Assembly: GCA_947311845.1 (NCBI GenBank)
Contig: CAMZMU010000062.1
Coordinates: 47,957,879 to 48,021,878, forward strand
From: Poa pratensis
Taxonomy: Eukaryota > Streptophyta > Magnoliopsida > Poales > Poaceae
Length of the DNA: 64,000 nucleotides
Reading direction: 5' to 3'
Within the stretch, counting starts at the first letter, position 1; each line of letters starts with the position of its first letter. The translations under genes were made by a program, and so were the position numbers. The notes under the pieces are model-generated. The model was not told the DNA's origin. It did no database searches and saw only the letters and a list, made by a program, of their open reading frames with translations. Below are positions 31,921 through 43,471 of the stretch, piece after piece.

Positions 31921-33078
31921 AACGGTCCTGCCTCCTAGTACCGTCGTAGCGCGGGGGACCGAGGCCGCTGCCTCGGCGTGCCGCCACCGTCCGGGGCCAC
32001 CACCCCGGCATCCACCACCCTGACCACATAGCCAACCTACCCATCCGTCGTGAACCCGTCGCACCGAGAGAGCCGGTGACTCCAAGACGACGCCTCCAAC
32101 AAGGTTGTGACGCGTCCGTCACCGTCGTCCGCCCCCGACGGAGCTTAGGCTTTCACCCGGAGACCATCGGAGCACCCCCGTCGAGCCGGATGTCAAAACT
32201 CCACGACGATGCCAACAAGAAGGAGAACGACCCCCGAGGGCGCCGCCATCGTCGGCACCGACCGGAGTCGGTGCAAGGCTTTCGCCCGGAGTTCGATCCG
32301 CCCACGAAGTTTAGGTAACTGCAAGGAAGGAGAACGCATCCGTGGCCGCTCGCCAAGCTCCTCCGCACGCCGTAGCCACTGCAGCACCTCCCGCCGCCGG
32401 AGCCATCGTGCTAGCCGCACCTCTTGCCGCATCGATCCGAGGTCGCCGCCCCGGCTTCCACGTCGCCCGGGAGCCGGAGCACGGCAGCAGGAGCCACCTG
32501 CCGCGTCGGAACCTCCGCCCTCCTTCGGTGCCGCCTTGTGCTGCCGGCGCCGTGGCCCGCTCGGCCCGCCCGCGGCCCAGATCAGGCTCGGCCGTCCGCG
32601 ACGCCGGCCAAGCGCCCTGCCGCCAGGTAGCCCAACGCCCAGCCAAGCAGCCGCCTTCCGCGTCGCCGGCCACGACCAGCACCGCGCCGCCGCGCTCTTC
32701 GCCGCCGCGCCGCTCCTGGCACCGTCGCCTGTCGTGGGAGAGCTAGGAAATGGGAAGCAACGCCCAGCCGCCACCATCCTAGGGCACGCACGTCTTTGCC
32801 GGCGCCTTCCTCTGGCGGCGGTGAGCAGGGGAGCGGGCAGAGGCGCCCCGGCGGCGACGGATTTAGGGTTTCCCCCCGGAGCCGGTAGAGGAGGCGACGC
32901 GGGGGGGGGGAGGGGGGTATACATACCTAGTAGTAGTATTAGCGCAAAAATTTAGGTATGGCGGCTGCCAAACCTCGCCATACATCTAGCTCCACCACTG
33001 TTAGAAAGGAGGTCCTAGCCCCGCAAAATAAATAAATAGAAATGTGGTCCAAGTTTAATGCATCCAATCAGACCTTAA

Positions 33079-34716
33079 TGGAGGAGATATGTCCTAGAGG
33101 CAATTAATAAAGTGATTTTATTTGTCATATCTCAATTGTTCATAATATTTTTAATACCATGCTATAACTGTATTACACGGAAACATTAATACACGTGTGG
33201 TATAAAAACAACCAGGTCCCTAGTAGCCTCTATTTGACTAGTTCGTTGGGCAACAGATGATCAAGATTTCCTGATCATGGACAATGACGTCGGTTGACAA
33301 TGGAGTCATATCATTAGGTGAATGATTTGATGGACATACCCAAAATATAGAAACGTAGTGTTCATACCTTCGACCGTGAGATCATATCAAATCTCTGCTT
33401 CTGGAAGGTGCGGCTGATCGCATCAAACGGCATGACTTATATAGCGTGACAATAAAGGTGACACTTTCAGGTATCGGAAGGAAGCAGTAGAAGCGAGTGA
33501 TCAAGAGCGGGAATTGCCAATCCTTATAGCAGGATAGATACTATGGGCCCACTCGGTGAGATTACATCAATGAGCTTGCAAGCATGTGACTAGGTCACGG
33601 GGATGTAATATCACGGACGAGTAAAGATAGATTTGTCGATGACGAGGTCATGCTCGGTAAACGTGATACCGGAGAACGACGCTCTGACAATCTAAGTATC
33701 GCTAGGCAAGAGGATGAGACTGGACGTCTAAAGGTTCAAACGATAGAAAGCCTTTCGTGGACACCCAGGGGCTATCATGGGTATCCAGATCCCTCTGTTA
33801 GTCATTGATCGAAGAATGTGTCTTGATCATGTCTGGAGTGATCCCGAACCGTGGGGTAACACACTTAAGGGTGCGTGACGATTAGATTGGATTTAGAGAG
33901 AAAAGAAACCGGAGACTCCGGAAGTGTTCCGGACATGTCCGATGGAGATCAGAGGGCAACGAAATATGTTTCGGGGTCCAAATGAATTAAATAATATGTA
34001 TTTAATATTAATAAGTGTTATTAGTAATTAAATATATTTTTTATTTAATTTAATTCGAATTTTAAAGGCATTAAATCATAAATGGGCCTTAGAGGCCCAT
34101 TAGGGGAAAACCCCATTTGGAAAATGGGGAGAGGAGGCCGGCCGGCCTAGGTGGGCCACATGGGGCCCACCTAGGGCCGGCGCACCCCTTGGTGGTGCGG
34201 CTGGTGTGGGAATAGTCCCACACCGCCAAGCCACCGAGGCAGGCAGCCCTTCTCCACCTATATAAGGAGGTGCCCTATGCCTTGGAAATTTACCCCAATT
34301 CTCTCTTTCTCTCCTGCCTCAAGCGTGGTTCCGTAAATGGAGCTGCGTACGGGTTTGAGAGAGTTCTCTCCACCATACGCACACCGCCATGCTGCTGGAT
34401 CCACTCTTCCACTTCCGCTGCTCTGCTGGATCTGGAGCCCGGAGGTCGTCATCCACACCGTACGTGTGTGGAACCGCGAGGCACCATTATTTGGTGCTGG
34501 GAGTTGTCTTCTTCCTCTACACGACCTTGAGGTCGGCTACGTCGTCTTCATCACGCCTCGTCATCGAAACAAATCTTTTGATCATCGACGCTGACGGTCT
34601 ACAAGGGTATGTATTCCGTTCTCCTCCGTATTATATATCTGCATAGTATAGTTCTTGGCTAGTTTATGGTTATCGTCGGTAGGAATTTTTTTATTTTCAG
34701 TCTACGATTCCCAACA
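33079..34716 (+). mobile_element. Solo LTR of a BARE/Angela-like copia retrotransposon
   Basis: 1,638 bases starting TGGAGGAGATATGTCCTAGAGGCAA and ending CTACGATTCCCAACA, both typical of BARE/Angela LTRs. It is flanked by a perfect 5-base duplication CTTAA (33074-33078 and 34717-34721). A TATA-like CTATATAAGGAGG is at about 34258-34270. With no internal region between the duplications, this is a solo LTR left by recombination between the two LTRs. Confidence 0.93.
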
Positions 34717-34721
34717 CTTAA

Positions 34722-36749
34722 GTACTTGGAAGATGTTGAGAATTATGACATCATGTCACACTATTGGGATATAAAATTCAAGAGATCTTTTGATGAGGAA
34801 CACATGTTATCTTGGGAGTAGATGTTGGACCTTCTTCAAAACATTGTCCTATGTGAGGAAAATGCATAATCAAATGGGCTTTTTAGAAAAGGAAATGCCG
34901 ACTGTGAGATCCACGTACAAATGGAGGGCTTATGAGGGGTTTCGGTTGTTTAGTTTTGGAAAATAAGGAAATTAAAAGTTCCAATGAAAATCAAAATTTT
35001 CCTATGAACACTGACTGGGGACATACTTCCAACCAGGGAGGAGATTCTTACTCGGGGAGGCCCTACCACTGGCATATGTCTTGTTTCCACATGAACATGT
35101 TACGGTACCCCAGACACCCTGGAGGGACCTCGTCAGTGCGAGCGACAACCATGGTTGCTCTAAATCAATTTGCCCCTAGAGCCTTGTGGTTTCACTACCT
35201 TCCATCATGAAGAACGATAAGTAGGATAACAATGGAAATGGATAAAAAGGTATCAGAACACGAAAAAATTATATGTGTTTGTTCATTGGTCATGTCAATC
35301 GGTAATCAACTCGTCTATATATTATGCGGTTAGACTTCTCGTACAAAAAAAAGGACTCAAAACCCTTTCCAACAAGTCTTTCCGTACAAGCAAAGGTCAA
35401 AACTTGCCAAGAACCCTAAATCCAGCCTAATTCAGACAAAGGATCTTGTAGCATGAAACCACAAACAATCCGCGCGTCGACTGCGCTTTGCTCTCGAAAA
35501 ATAGCAGGGTCGACAAAGGGCCAACAATAAAGCGTGTGTTTGTTCTGCTATGGTGCTCGCGTATGACCTCCGATTAAGATGATCCAAAAAAAATCTTCGT
35601 CTCAATGAGGCGCACAACTTTTTTGTGTTGAATATTTTTACATTTATACGTTCTCAGTTTTTTTTTGCATGTTCATACTCCTCTACGCGCTTCTTCTTGA
35701 GCGCCTCATACTTATCTGGACACCTCTTCTTGAGTGCCTCATAAGCTTGTAGAAGTTTTTTCGAAAAATCATCAAGCGTAATGATGTATCAGGGACAATC
35801 TCGACAAGACAAGATTGCCCTCCAATACTTTGAGCCTCTTTCGGCAATAAGAAATGGGTGTTACCAATACTTTGGAATTGCATAGCGGTGTACCATATGC
35901 TGTACACTTTTGATTGATATAATCTCATGTTGTTTGAAATGTTCTCAAAAGTAAGAAATTTAGCAAAATTCATGTAGAAATTTATTGCACTTAGGTCAAT
36001 GATCTAACCCTACCTCATCGACTTGAGCAAAACTTTAATCCCATCGACAAGCTTAATCAAAAAGTTTTTAATTTCATAGGTTTTCAGATGCATGAATAGT
36101 GTCTTGGAAATTCATGAATTTGTTAGTTCAAAGTATGTATTTATATACGATTGTTCAAAGCGTTTGGAAATAAATGCGAAAGTATAGCTTAAAAATGTAA
36201 ACTGATTCCCTCGAATTTGTTAGTTTCAGACATAAGATCTATAATATGGAAAACCTTATACTTAAGTTAATGGAGTACAATGAAAAGTTAAGGAGGGTTT
36301 TTTACCGACTATTCTATCACCCAAGTTGTGTGGGAGCATTGTTTTGGCTCCCACAAGAACATGCTCTAAATTCACTAAAGTCTTAGTAATTTTTTCAAAG
36401 AATTCTGATTAGGTTACACGTACCCATGCCTCCTAAGAGCATGTACATTTTCACTTTATCCGGGTAATTTTTACGCTACAAGAAGGTTCCATGTAAAACA
36501 TCAATATCATAAGAACTAAACTTGTTACTTTAATACAACGTGCGATATTTACAGAAAGTCATTTTCTGCCTCCTGAGATACAGTGATCAATATATTTAAG
36601 AAAAATAATTGAGGAGGAAGTTTTGTTTTGTTTGATTTGAATTACTTTGGGCACAATTTTTTATATTACTCATAGACATTTCATAAAAGAATCATTCCAT
36701 GGAGAAGGTACCGGTTTTCAGCTCTTGAAACATGACAACTTATATCTTA
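34722..36749. other. AT-rich intergenic DNA, nothing recognised
   Basis: Two kilobases with only short ORFs that have no coding character. The piece after 34722 continues, across the solo LTR, the DNA at 33009-33073. A small hairpin (GTGGGAGC...GCTCCCAC) is at about 36329-36355. Confidence 0.5.
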
Positions 36750-36930
36750 AAGGCTGTTTGGTTGGGTTTATATCTAGGCTTTTGATTTTGGATTATAAGT
36801 CATAAAATAAACTTAATACATGCCTTTGTGTTTTGACTTTTAGTTTGCATGATGGTATAAACCAAAAGCCAAATTTAAATACTTTTTTGACTTATGTCAA
36901 AAGCCAAAATTAAGCATAACCAAACACCTT
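36750..36930. mobile_element. Tourist-like MITE
   Basis: 181 bases between TTA triplets (36747-36749 and 36931-36933). Ends AAGGCTGTTTGGTT and, inverted, AAGGTGTTTGGTT. Inner arms containing GGCTTTTGATTTTGG and CCAAAAGCC are complementary. A TTA target and foldback fit PIF/Harbinger-type MITEs. Confidence 0.6.
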
Positions 36931-37004
36931 TTAAGCGTTTGGGCATACTTTATTTTGACTTGGTAAACATTTGCTATACATGTTGAAATATCTCTTTTGT
37001 CGAA

Positions 37005-37407
37005 GAGAGTGGTGTTTTGGCTCCCGGATGCCTATGCACCCTTTATTTAAAATACATTTTGGACATATTTTGAAATGTCAAAAAAAGTCGAAAAAAATGT
37101 TTGCGCATTGATCTTAACATCATATGTGTTCGCAAAGCCGTTTCATGAAAACTGAAATTTTTTGTGGTTTGTGTAAAAAAGACAAAATTTAGTGCTAAAA
37201 TAAGGCTTTTCACGAGACTATTTTTTGTCTTTTTTACACAAGTAAAAAAATATATCATTTTTTGGTGAAACGACTTTGTGAACCCATAGAATGTGAAGAT
37301 GTATCCTTGAAATTTTATTTCAGATTTTTTCAACATTTTGAAATATGTTTTTAAAATACCGGGTGCATATCGGTGCATATGCACCAAGTGCCAAAGTGAA
37401 TTTCAAC
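37005..37407. mobile_element. Mutator-like foldback MITE
   Basis: 403 bases flanked by a perfect 9-base duplication TTTGTCGAA (36996-37004 and 37408-37416), the Mutator target length. Outer arms carry TTTGGC and TATGCACC words in inverted order. The centre has a strong hairpin between TGTAAAAAAGACAAAA (about 37170) and TTTTGTCTTTTTTACA (about 37225). Confidence 0.7.
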
Positions 37408-37476
37408 TTTGTCGAATACAACATCATGTGGGTAAAGGCCTTCTCTTTTGGTACACGTGACATGTCTCCAATCGTG

Positions 37477-37950
37477 TGTCGAGGTGTGCCCTCGGCAATT
37501 CCCATGGTTGCTATACCTAGGGTTGATTGTGTGGTAGAGAACGCGTAGTATTGGTGGAATCGACGGCTGACAAGCTGGATTTACCCAGGTTCAGGGCCCT
37601 CGAGTGAGGTAAAACCCCTACTTCCTGCTTGTCTGTGTTTATGATTTGAATATGGAGGTTACAAGGGTTCGACGAACAGTAGATCTCGTCGAGGTTTTGG
37701 TGGCTATGGATTGCTTGTCCTTGATCGATCACCCTCCCAGCCTTTATATAGGAGGCTAGGTCTCGGGAAACACAACCGACCAAGGTTACATGTATGGAAA
37801 GTCTTAACCGACTATTATTTGATCTAGCTTGGAAAACACTCTTCGTCTTGGGCCTATCTTCATGGGCTTCGATTAATCCTTGGGCTTCTTTGATCATCAC
37901 GTGCACCAGGTACCCTTATGCTGGGGTACCCGCAGAGTATAACCTCGTCA
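37477..37950 (-). repeat. Left (3') LTR of Tat element B
   Basis: 474 bases. On minus the TATA box CTATATAAAGG lies at about 37741-37751. Compared with the right LTR it has a 3-base insertion (GAACAG versus GAG) near 37675 and extra single bases near 37855 and 37925. Confidence 0.93.
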
Positions 37951-37965
37951 TTAGCCCCCGAGTAC
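37951..37965 (-). other. Polypurine tract of Tat element B
   Basis: On minus ACTCGGGGGCTAA directly precedes the LTR start. The same GGGGGCT core recurs several times within the next 1.5 kb, always next to CTCG. Confidence 0.65.
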
Positions 37966-38095
37966 TTGCTTGCCTCGAAGAGTCAAGCATGTGCTCCTTC
38001 ATCGTGCACGTCATAGTTTTCTTAGCTTGTTCTTCTGACCCGATGTAATTCTTCAAGCTCTAATTTGTTTCAATTGTATGTGTATGCTAAACCGA

Positions 38096-38509
38096 GGGAT
38101 ACTGACATAGTAGGCCTGATTCACTCGAATATCGAGCTCAGTTAACCGCACATTTGGGCGAAACCATACTAGCCTTCAGTCAGACTCGAGTCCCCGGGCT
38201 CGAGCCTGGAATGCAGTCGAAAGATTTTGCCTAGGGATATTGACATAGTAGGCCTGATTCACTCGAAAAATCGAGCTCAGTTAACCGCACATTCGGGCGA
38301 AACCATACTAGCCTTCAATCAGGTTCGAGTCCCCGGACCCGAAGCTGGAACACTTTTGAAACTTTTGCCTAGGGATATTGACATAGTAGGCCTGATTCAC
38401 TCAAAAATCGAGCTCAGTTAACCGCACATTTGGGCGAAACCATACTAGCCTTCAATCAGGTTTGAGTCCCCGGACTCGAAGCTGGAGCATACTGGAGAGA
38501 CTCGACTCA
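38096..38509. repeat. Tandem repeat, 138-base period, in the 3' region of Tat element B
   Basis: Three units start GGGATA(C/T)TGACATAGTAGG at 38096, 38234 and 38372. Each contains GAGCTCAGTTAACCGCACATT and GAGTCCCCGG. They are about 90 percent identical by eye and lie between the polypurine tract and the pol stop. Confidence 0.92.
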
Positions 38510-39763
38510 GGCCGTTGTAGGTCTTACTGATTCGTTCTGCAGTTTAACTTTTGATACCTAACGCGTCCGTCAGGATTTTCATCATGTCTGTTGACACGAA
38601 AAATTTCAAGGGAAAACACTGTTGGAGCGTCCCTCGGCCCATCTCGATTGCTCGGCGGGTCTTACCTTTACATTTGCGTATGCAGCATCCGAAACATCTG
38701 CGATTGGCATAGTTCGGGAATTTATGAAGTTTGATTCTTTGCTTTGTGAGGTACTTAATGCTTTCAATCGAGCCTGTGTTCGAGTGAATTTTTCTTACCT
38801 TGTTTGGAAATCTATGGGAGCGCGACAGCGCTCCCATGGGAGTAGCCCCCGAGATTGTGGTTTATTGTCTTGCAATAGAGGACAATCTCAAATCATCCTT
38901 TTACTCTGCTTTTTGTCAATCAAAATATTTTGTCTTTGAAATCTATGGGAGCGCGTCAGCGCTCCCATGGGAGTAGCCCCCGAGATTATGCTTTATTTCG
39001 TTTGAAGTAGAGGATAATCTCAATAATTTTGCTCCTTTTTGATCAATCGCAACAAATTTTTGATATGCTCCCATGGGAGTACCTTTGCTAGTCGAATCAT
39101 TACGTCGATTGTAGTCCCACCAATCGAATTTGAATGCTAATTTTACACCTGAAGTCAATTGTGACATTTCAGGCGTGCATTCGCCGCTTTGACAAGACAT
39201 GTCTGTGTGGGCCCAATTTTCAAACTTGTGACCGCAGAAGACGCCATTTTTATATTGGACCTGACTTATCATGGTGTAATCAAGATAGTTCTCAGGTAAC
39301 ACATCTGTGTTTTTGATTTGTACCAGGTCCCAAGTTTTTCGAGTGGGTTTGTGTTTCCTGTTTGACTCAGCCCCCGAGCATGATTTTGGGTTTTCTGTTT
39401 GACCCAGCCCCCGAGCATGTCGAGTGAGATTTGGGTTGTCTGTTTGACCCAGCCCCCGAGCATGTCGAGTGGGATTTGGTTTGTCTTTGTGCTCACTGAT
39501 TTTTGAGCTAGAATTTTGATGCTTATGTTTTTACGATCGAGTTCCCGATTGGTTGAGTAGCGTAAAAGCATATATGAGAAATATGGAGGAACATGTATCT
39601 TTATTCAAAATATGTGTTCTATCAGCAAGCCGCCTCATTAAAACCTTCCAGTCCCCTTAGGTACCCGGGTAAGGGAAAAGAGTGCGTCTGAAACTTGCTG
39701 ATTCTTTGGCCTTATGTGCTATTACATACGAGGTTAAAAGATCTATGCATAGAATCGACGCAG
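38510..39763 (-). other. Repeat-rich 3' non-coding region of Tat element B
   Basis: Contains two copies of an ATCTATGGGAGCGCG(A/T)CAGCGCTCCC palindrome-bearing block (about 38810 and 38940), each followed by AGTAGCCCCCGAGATT. It also holds three TTTGACYCAGCCCCCGAGCATG units (about 39361, 39399 and 39443). On minus the CTCGGGGGCT words look like repeated polypurine tracts. The last coding triplets of the integrase end at about 39745 (TAG on minus). Confidence 0.65.
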
Positions 39764-42146
39764 GTGAAAGATCGAGGATGTCGCCTAGAGGGGGGGGGGG
39801 TGAATAGGCGTTTTAAAATAATTACGGTTTAGGCTTGAATAAATGCGGAATAAAACTAGCGTTTAATTTATCAAGCACAAAACCTAAACAAGCTAGGTTC
39901 ACCTATGTGCACCAACAACTTATGATAAGCAAGATTAACAACTAAGTGATAGCAAAATAGATAACTTCAAGCTCGATGGCTATCACAAAGGTAAATGCAT
40001 AAGTAAAGGTTTGGGTATAGAAGTAACCGCAAAGTGGACACGAGGAGATGTTTCCCGTAGTTCCTTCCCAATGGAAGTACGTCTACGTTGGAGGGGTGTG
40101 GAGCCACCTAGGCGCTCCAATAGCACGGATGTGCTCACCCTATTCTCCGTGAGCTTCACCCGTGAGGGATTCGCTCGTTCCACCATGAGGTCGACTTGAA
40201 GGCGTTGACCAAACCGATACACAAAGGTCGGGGAACTCCACAATGAGTTGGAGCCTCCCAACAATGCCTCGGACTTCCTCCGAGACTCACAAAGGCACCT
40301 AGGGTTACAAGCAACCCAAGATGCAACGAGAACCACAAAGAGTAATGAGCTTCTCAAACTTCACCACCACGAATCACCGTGGAGAACTCAAACCGATGCA
40401 CCTAATGCAATGGCAAGAACACAAGAAGTGCTCAAAGCAATTCACTCTCAAATCCCACCAAAGCAACTAATGCTATGGAGGAAGATGAGAGGAAGAGCAA
40501 GGAAGCAACAAATGAATCCCAAGATCTAGATCCAATATGCTCCCCTCACTTAGAGGAGAGATTGATTGGTGGAGATGTAGATCTAGATCTCCTCTCTTGT
40601 TTCCCTCAAGAATGAGCAAGAATCATTGGAGGGATTGAGAGAAAGCAAGCTTTTGGAGAACAACAATGGAGGGCAAAACTTGCAAGAAGAGTTGGGGAAC
40701 CATTGGGGAAGAAGACCCCTTAAAAAGGTTCCCCACAAATCCAACCGTTGGGCTACAGTTCTCGCTGGGTTCTACAACGCAGCCTCGCGGCCAGTCAATG
40801 ACTGACCAAACCTTCTCCGAACCCACGTCCCCGGTACCAGTTGGTACCGCCGGTGGTACCGCTGGCGGTACCGGAAGAGCGCTCTGAAAGACAAAACGGC
40901 GGTACCCACGGCGGTACCCACTGGCGGTACCCGCTGGCGGTACTACCGCCGACAGGCAAAACAGCAAATTGAGCGAGCACCAAAACGGCAACAACTTTTG
41001 CATGGAAGCTCCAAATTAGGTGAAACCAATTTTGTTGGAAAGGTAACGACAAGGAGAAGGCCTACAAAAAGTGGAAATATTAAGAACCATAAATAGAGTT
41101 AAGTTGACACACATGGGAAGGTGTGGAACTTTCCTCACGAATAAACCGATAATATTTCCAACACGAAAACGCAACAAGTTTTCCAAAGTAAAACCGTTTT
41201 CGAACAACTTGGTATTGTCATGACGAACACGACAAGCACCAAAACCTCACAAAGATAAAAGCCAAATAAGAACCAAGAAAGATGATGCCAAGAATGCAAA
41301 GGTTTGAGCTCTCTCCGAACGATACGATCAAGTAACTCATTCGAGAGCCCCTCTTGAAAGTGTGGCATCTATCCTATAATCCGGTCTCTCACTAACACCA
41401 TGAGACTGGTAAAATAGAAACCCTATCAAGACCATACCTTTGCCTTGCGCAATCCACTTGAGCTAGATGATGACGATCTTGATCACCTCAAGTTGGATCA
41501 CCTTTCTTGATTGCGCTCCGCTTGATGAAGACTTGTGAAATGCTCCCCCATACGCATTATGGGAGAGCCACTTTTAGGAACATCTTCACTTGGCCATTAT
41601 CTTGATGAAGACCACCGTTTGACGTCATCCATCATGGGCTATATGGAACCTTCCTTTTTGATGCACGCCCATGGGAAGATACCTAATCCCCACATAGATA
41701 CTCCACACACATATATATGGGTTAGATCACAAAGCTATATAGACGATTGCTTACCATACCATTGGATCACAAGATCCTACATGGTACAAGATGTAGCTTT
41801 GTGTGTTGATCACTTGAGTCCGTCCTTTCCACTTAGCCTTGATCAACTTTGTATCTTTTCTTCTTTCTTTCTTGATCAATGATGATGTCTTGAAGGTGAG
41901 CATGAATATCCACGGTATTCTATTCTTCAAGACATTCTTGCAATATGCTCAACACTACATATGACCATTCTTCATATAAACCTTTGAATAAGATCTTGGT
42001 CAACTTATAAGCTTCTAGAGTCCAACACATGAACTCCAATCTTTCCTATGGACAAGATCTATAAGAATATCTCAATACAAACATTAGTCCATAAGGATTG
42101 TCATTAATTACCAAAACCATGCATGGGGCAACACATGCACTTTCAG
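39764..42146 (-). mobile_element. 2.38 kb non-coding element, copy 2
   Basis: 2,383 bases flanked by CAG at 39761-39763 and 42147-42149. It sits inside the integrase of Tat element B. On minus, codons for the final alanine-histidine-leucine stop at its right edge, and arginine-arginine-phenylalanine-tyrosine-alanine-stop continues beyond its left edge. The interrupted frame therefore independently confirms the boundaries and the 3-base duplication. Both flanks match copy 1, including TGTGCACCAACAACTTATG and GCATGGGGCAACACATGC. No protein is encoded. Confidence 0.9.
40826..40953. repeat. GGTACC motif cassette in element copy 2
   Basis: Seven GGTACC palindromes plus one GGTACTACC in about 130 bases, mostly as GGCGGTACC. 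It occupies the same internal place as the ACTCCGG cassette of copy 1, just before the shared AAACG(A/G)...AACTTT stretch. Confidence 0.85.
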
Positions 42147-42149
42147 CAG

Positions 42150-43251
42150 GTGCGCCACGTTCCATGGGTTTGATGCTACTCGCCCGTTTTTGTGTTCTTC
42201 AATCGATAGGCTCCTCCTTCGATGACTTCTGTGACAATGTAAGGTCCTTCCCAAGGTGATGCAAGTTTATGGACTTTCTTCTGTTTCTCTCGCAACACCA
42301 AGTCTCCCACCATGAAGGACCGTGTGCGTAATCGACGACTATGGTAGTTGCGGAGGTCTTGTTGATAAACGGCTGTTCGTGCCAAAGCCGTATTGCGTGC
42401 TTCTTCCAGCAAATCGGCTGCATCTTCGAGTGCCTTGTTCGCGTCGTTTTCTTCATATGCTTCCACTCGTGGTGCATTAAACTTGACGTCAGATGGTAAT
42501 ACTGCCTCCGCACCATAGACCATGAAGAACGGTGTATACTGTGTGGAGGCGTTTGGAGTGGTCCGTAAGCTCCATAATACTGATGGAAGTTCTTCTACCC
42601 ATGCACCCGCGGCCCTTTTGAGTGGTACTAAGAGTCTCTTTTTGATGCCACTGCATACGAGTCCATTGGCCTTTTCAACCTGCCCATTGGATTGTGGATG
42701 TGCCACAGAGGCGTAGTTTAATTTGATGTTTTGTTCCTTGCAAAAGGATTTGAACTCTTCCGCCGTGAAGTTTGTACCATTATCAGTGATGATGCTATCC
42801 ATTACTCCAAATCGATACATGATCGATTGTATGAAACGAACTGCCGTAGAAGCTGTTGAGCTTGCGATAGGGATTGCTTCGATCCATTTGGTGAATTTGT
42901 CGACTGCCACTAGCAAGTGAGTATGACCTCCTTTTGATGATTTTTTAGTGGTCCCACCATGTCAAGCCCCCATTGGGCAAAAGGCCATGCTAATGGTATG
43001 GTTTTTAGTGCTGACGCGGGTGCATGTGGCTTGGAAGCGAACTTCTGGCAACCAATGCATCTTTTGACTATGTCCTCTGCATCCCTTAGCGCTGTAGGCC
43101 AGTAAAACCCTGCTCGGAAGGCTTTGGCTACGAGTGATCGACTGCCCGCGTGGTGCCCGCAAGTACCGGCATGAATGTCCCGAAGGAGATCCTTGCCATC
43201 TTCGAGTGCAATGCATCTTTGGAACATACCTGAGGTGCTGCGTTTGTACAA
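42150..43251 (-). pseudogene. Integrase of Tat element B, frameshifted and split
   Basis: The zinc site is in the frame starting 43251 (GTCGHHAGSRSLV then CIGCQKF). The frame slips at a T-rich run near 42935-42945. The catalytic core continues in the next frame with ITDNGTNF and GQVEKANG, followed by GDLVLREKQ and LASPWEGPY of the C-terminal region. The last residues lie across the 2.38 kb element at about 39745-39760. Integrase inserts the cDNA; this copy cannot make it whole. Confidence 0.85.
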
Positions 43252-43471
43252 CTCACCGTTTATGATGGTGTATGCTTTTGCCCGTCGAGTGACACGTCTG
43301 GCCTCGTTTGTATCTTCTGGTAGTTCATTGCGAAGTATGTATGCGAGAAAAGGTTGAGTCCATATTGGCTCAATGAGAAGTACCTCAATCGGAGGATCCT
43401 CTGTGCTTGGCGCTTTGCTTTTGTCTGTAGCTGTGTCGTAGCCGATGGTCGTTTGTCGATTGACCTACGTT

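Larger units (their letters stand above)
26141..33000 (-). mobile_element. hAT transposon with nested insertions
   Basis: Starts CAGTGGCGGAG and ends CTCCACCACTG, so the termini are inverted repeats matching at 10 of 11 bases. It is flanked by a perfect 8-base duplication TTAGAAAG at 26133-26140 and 33001-33008, the hAT target length. The transposase C-terminus is on minus near the left end. About 4.1 kb of the 6,860 bases (27205-31292) is a later insertion. The region 31296-33000 is GC-rich, with a 17-base purine/G tract near 32900, and holds the 5' part of the element with no intact transposase exon that I can identify. Confidence 0.9.

Noticed and set aside
32193..32955. Overlapping ORFs of about 245 codons on both strands in the hAT element
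   Set aside because: GC-rich low-complexity sequence is open in several frames at once. No domain, and no codon pattern favours one frame.
38096..38509. CRISPR-like array
   Set aside because: Units of 138 bases are tandem with no unique spacers, within a plant retrotransposon.
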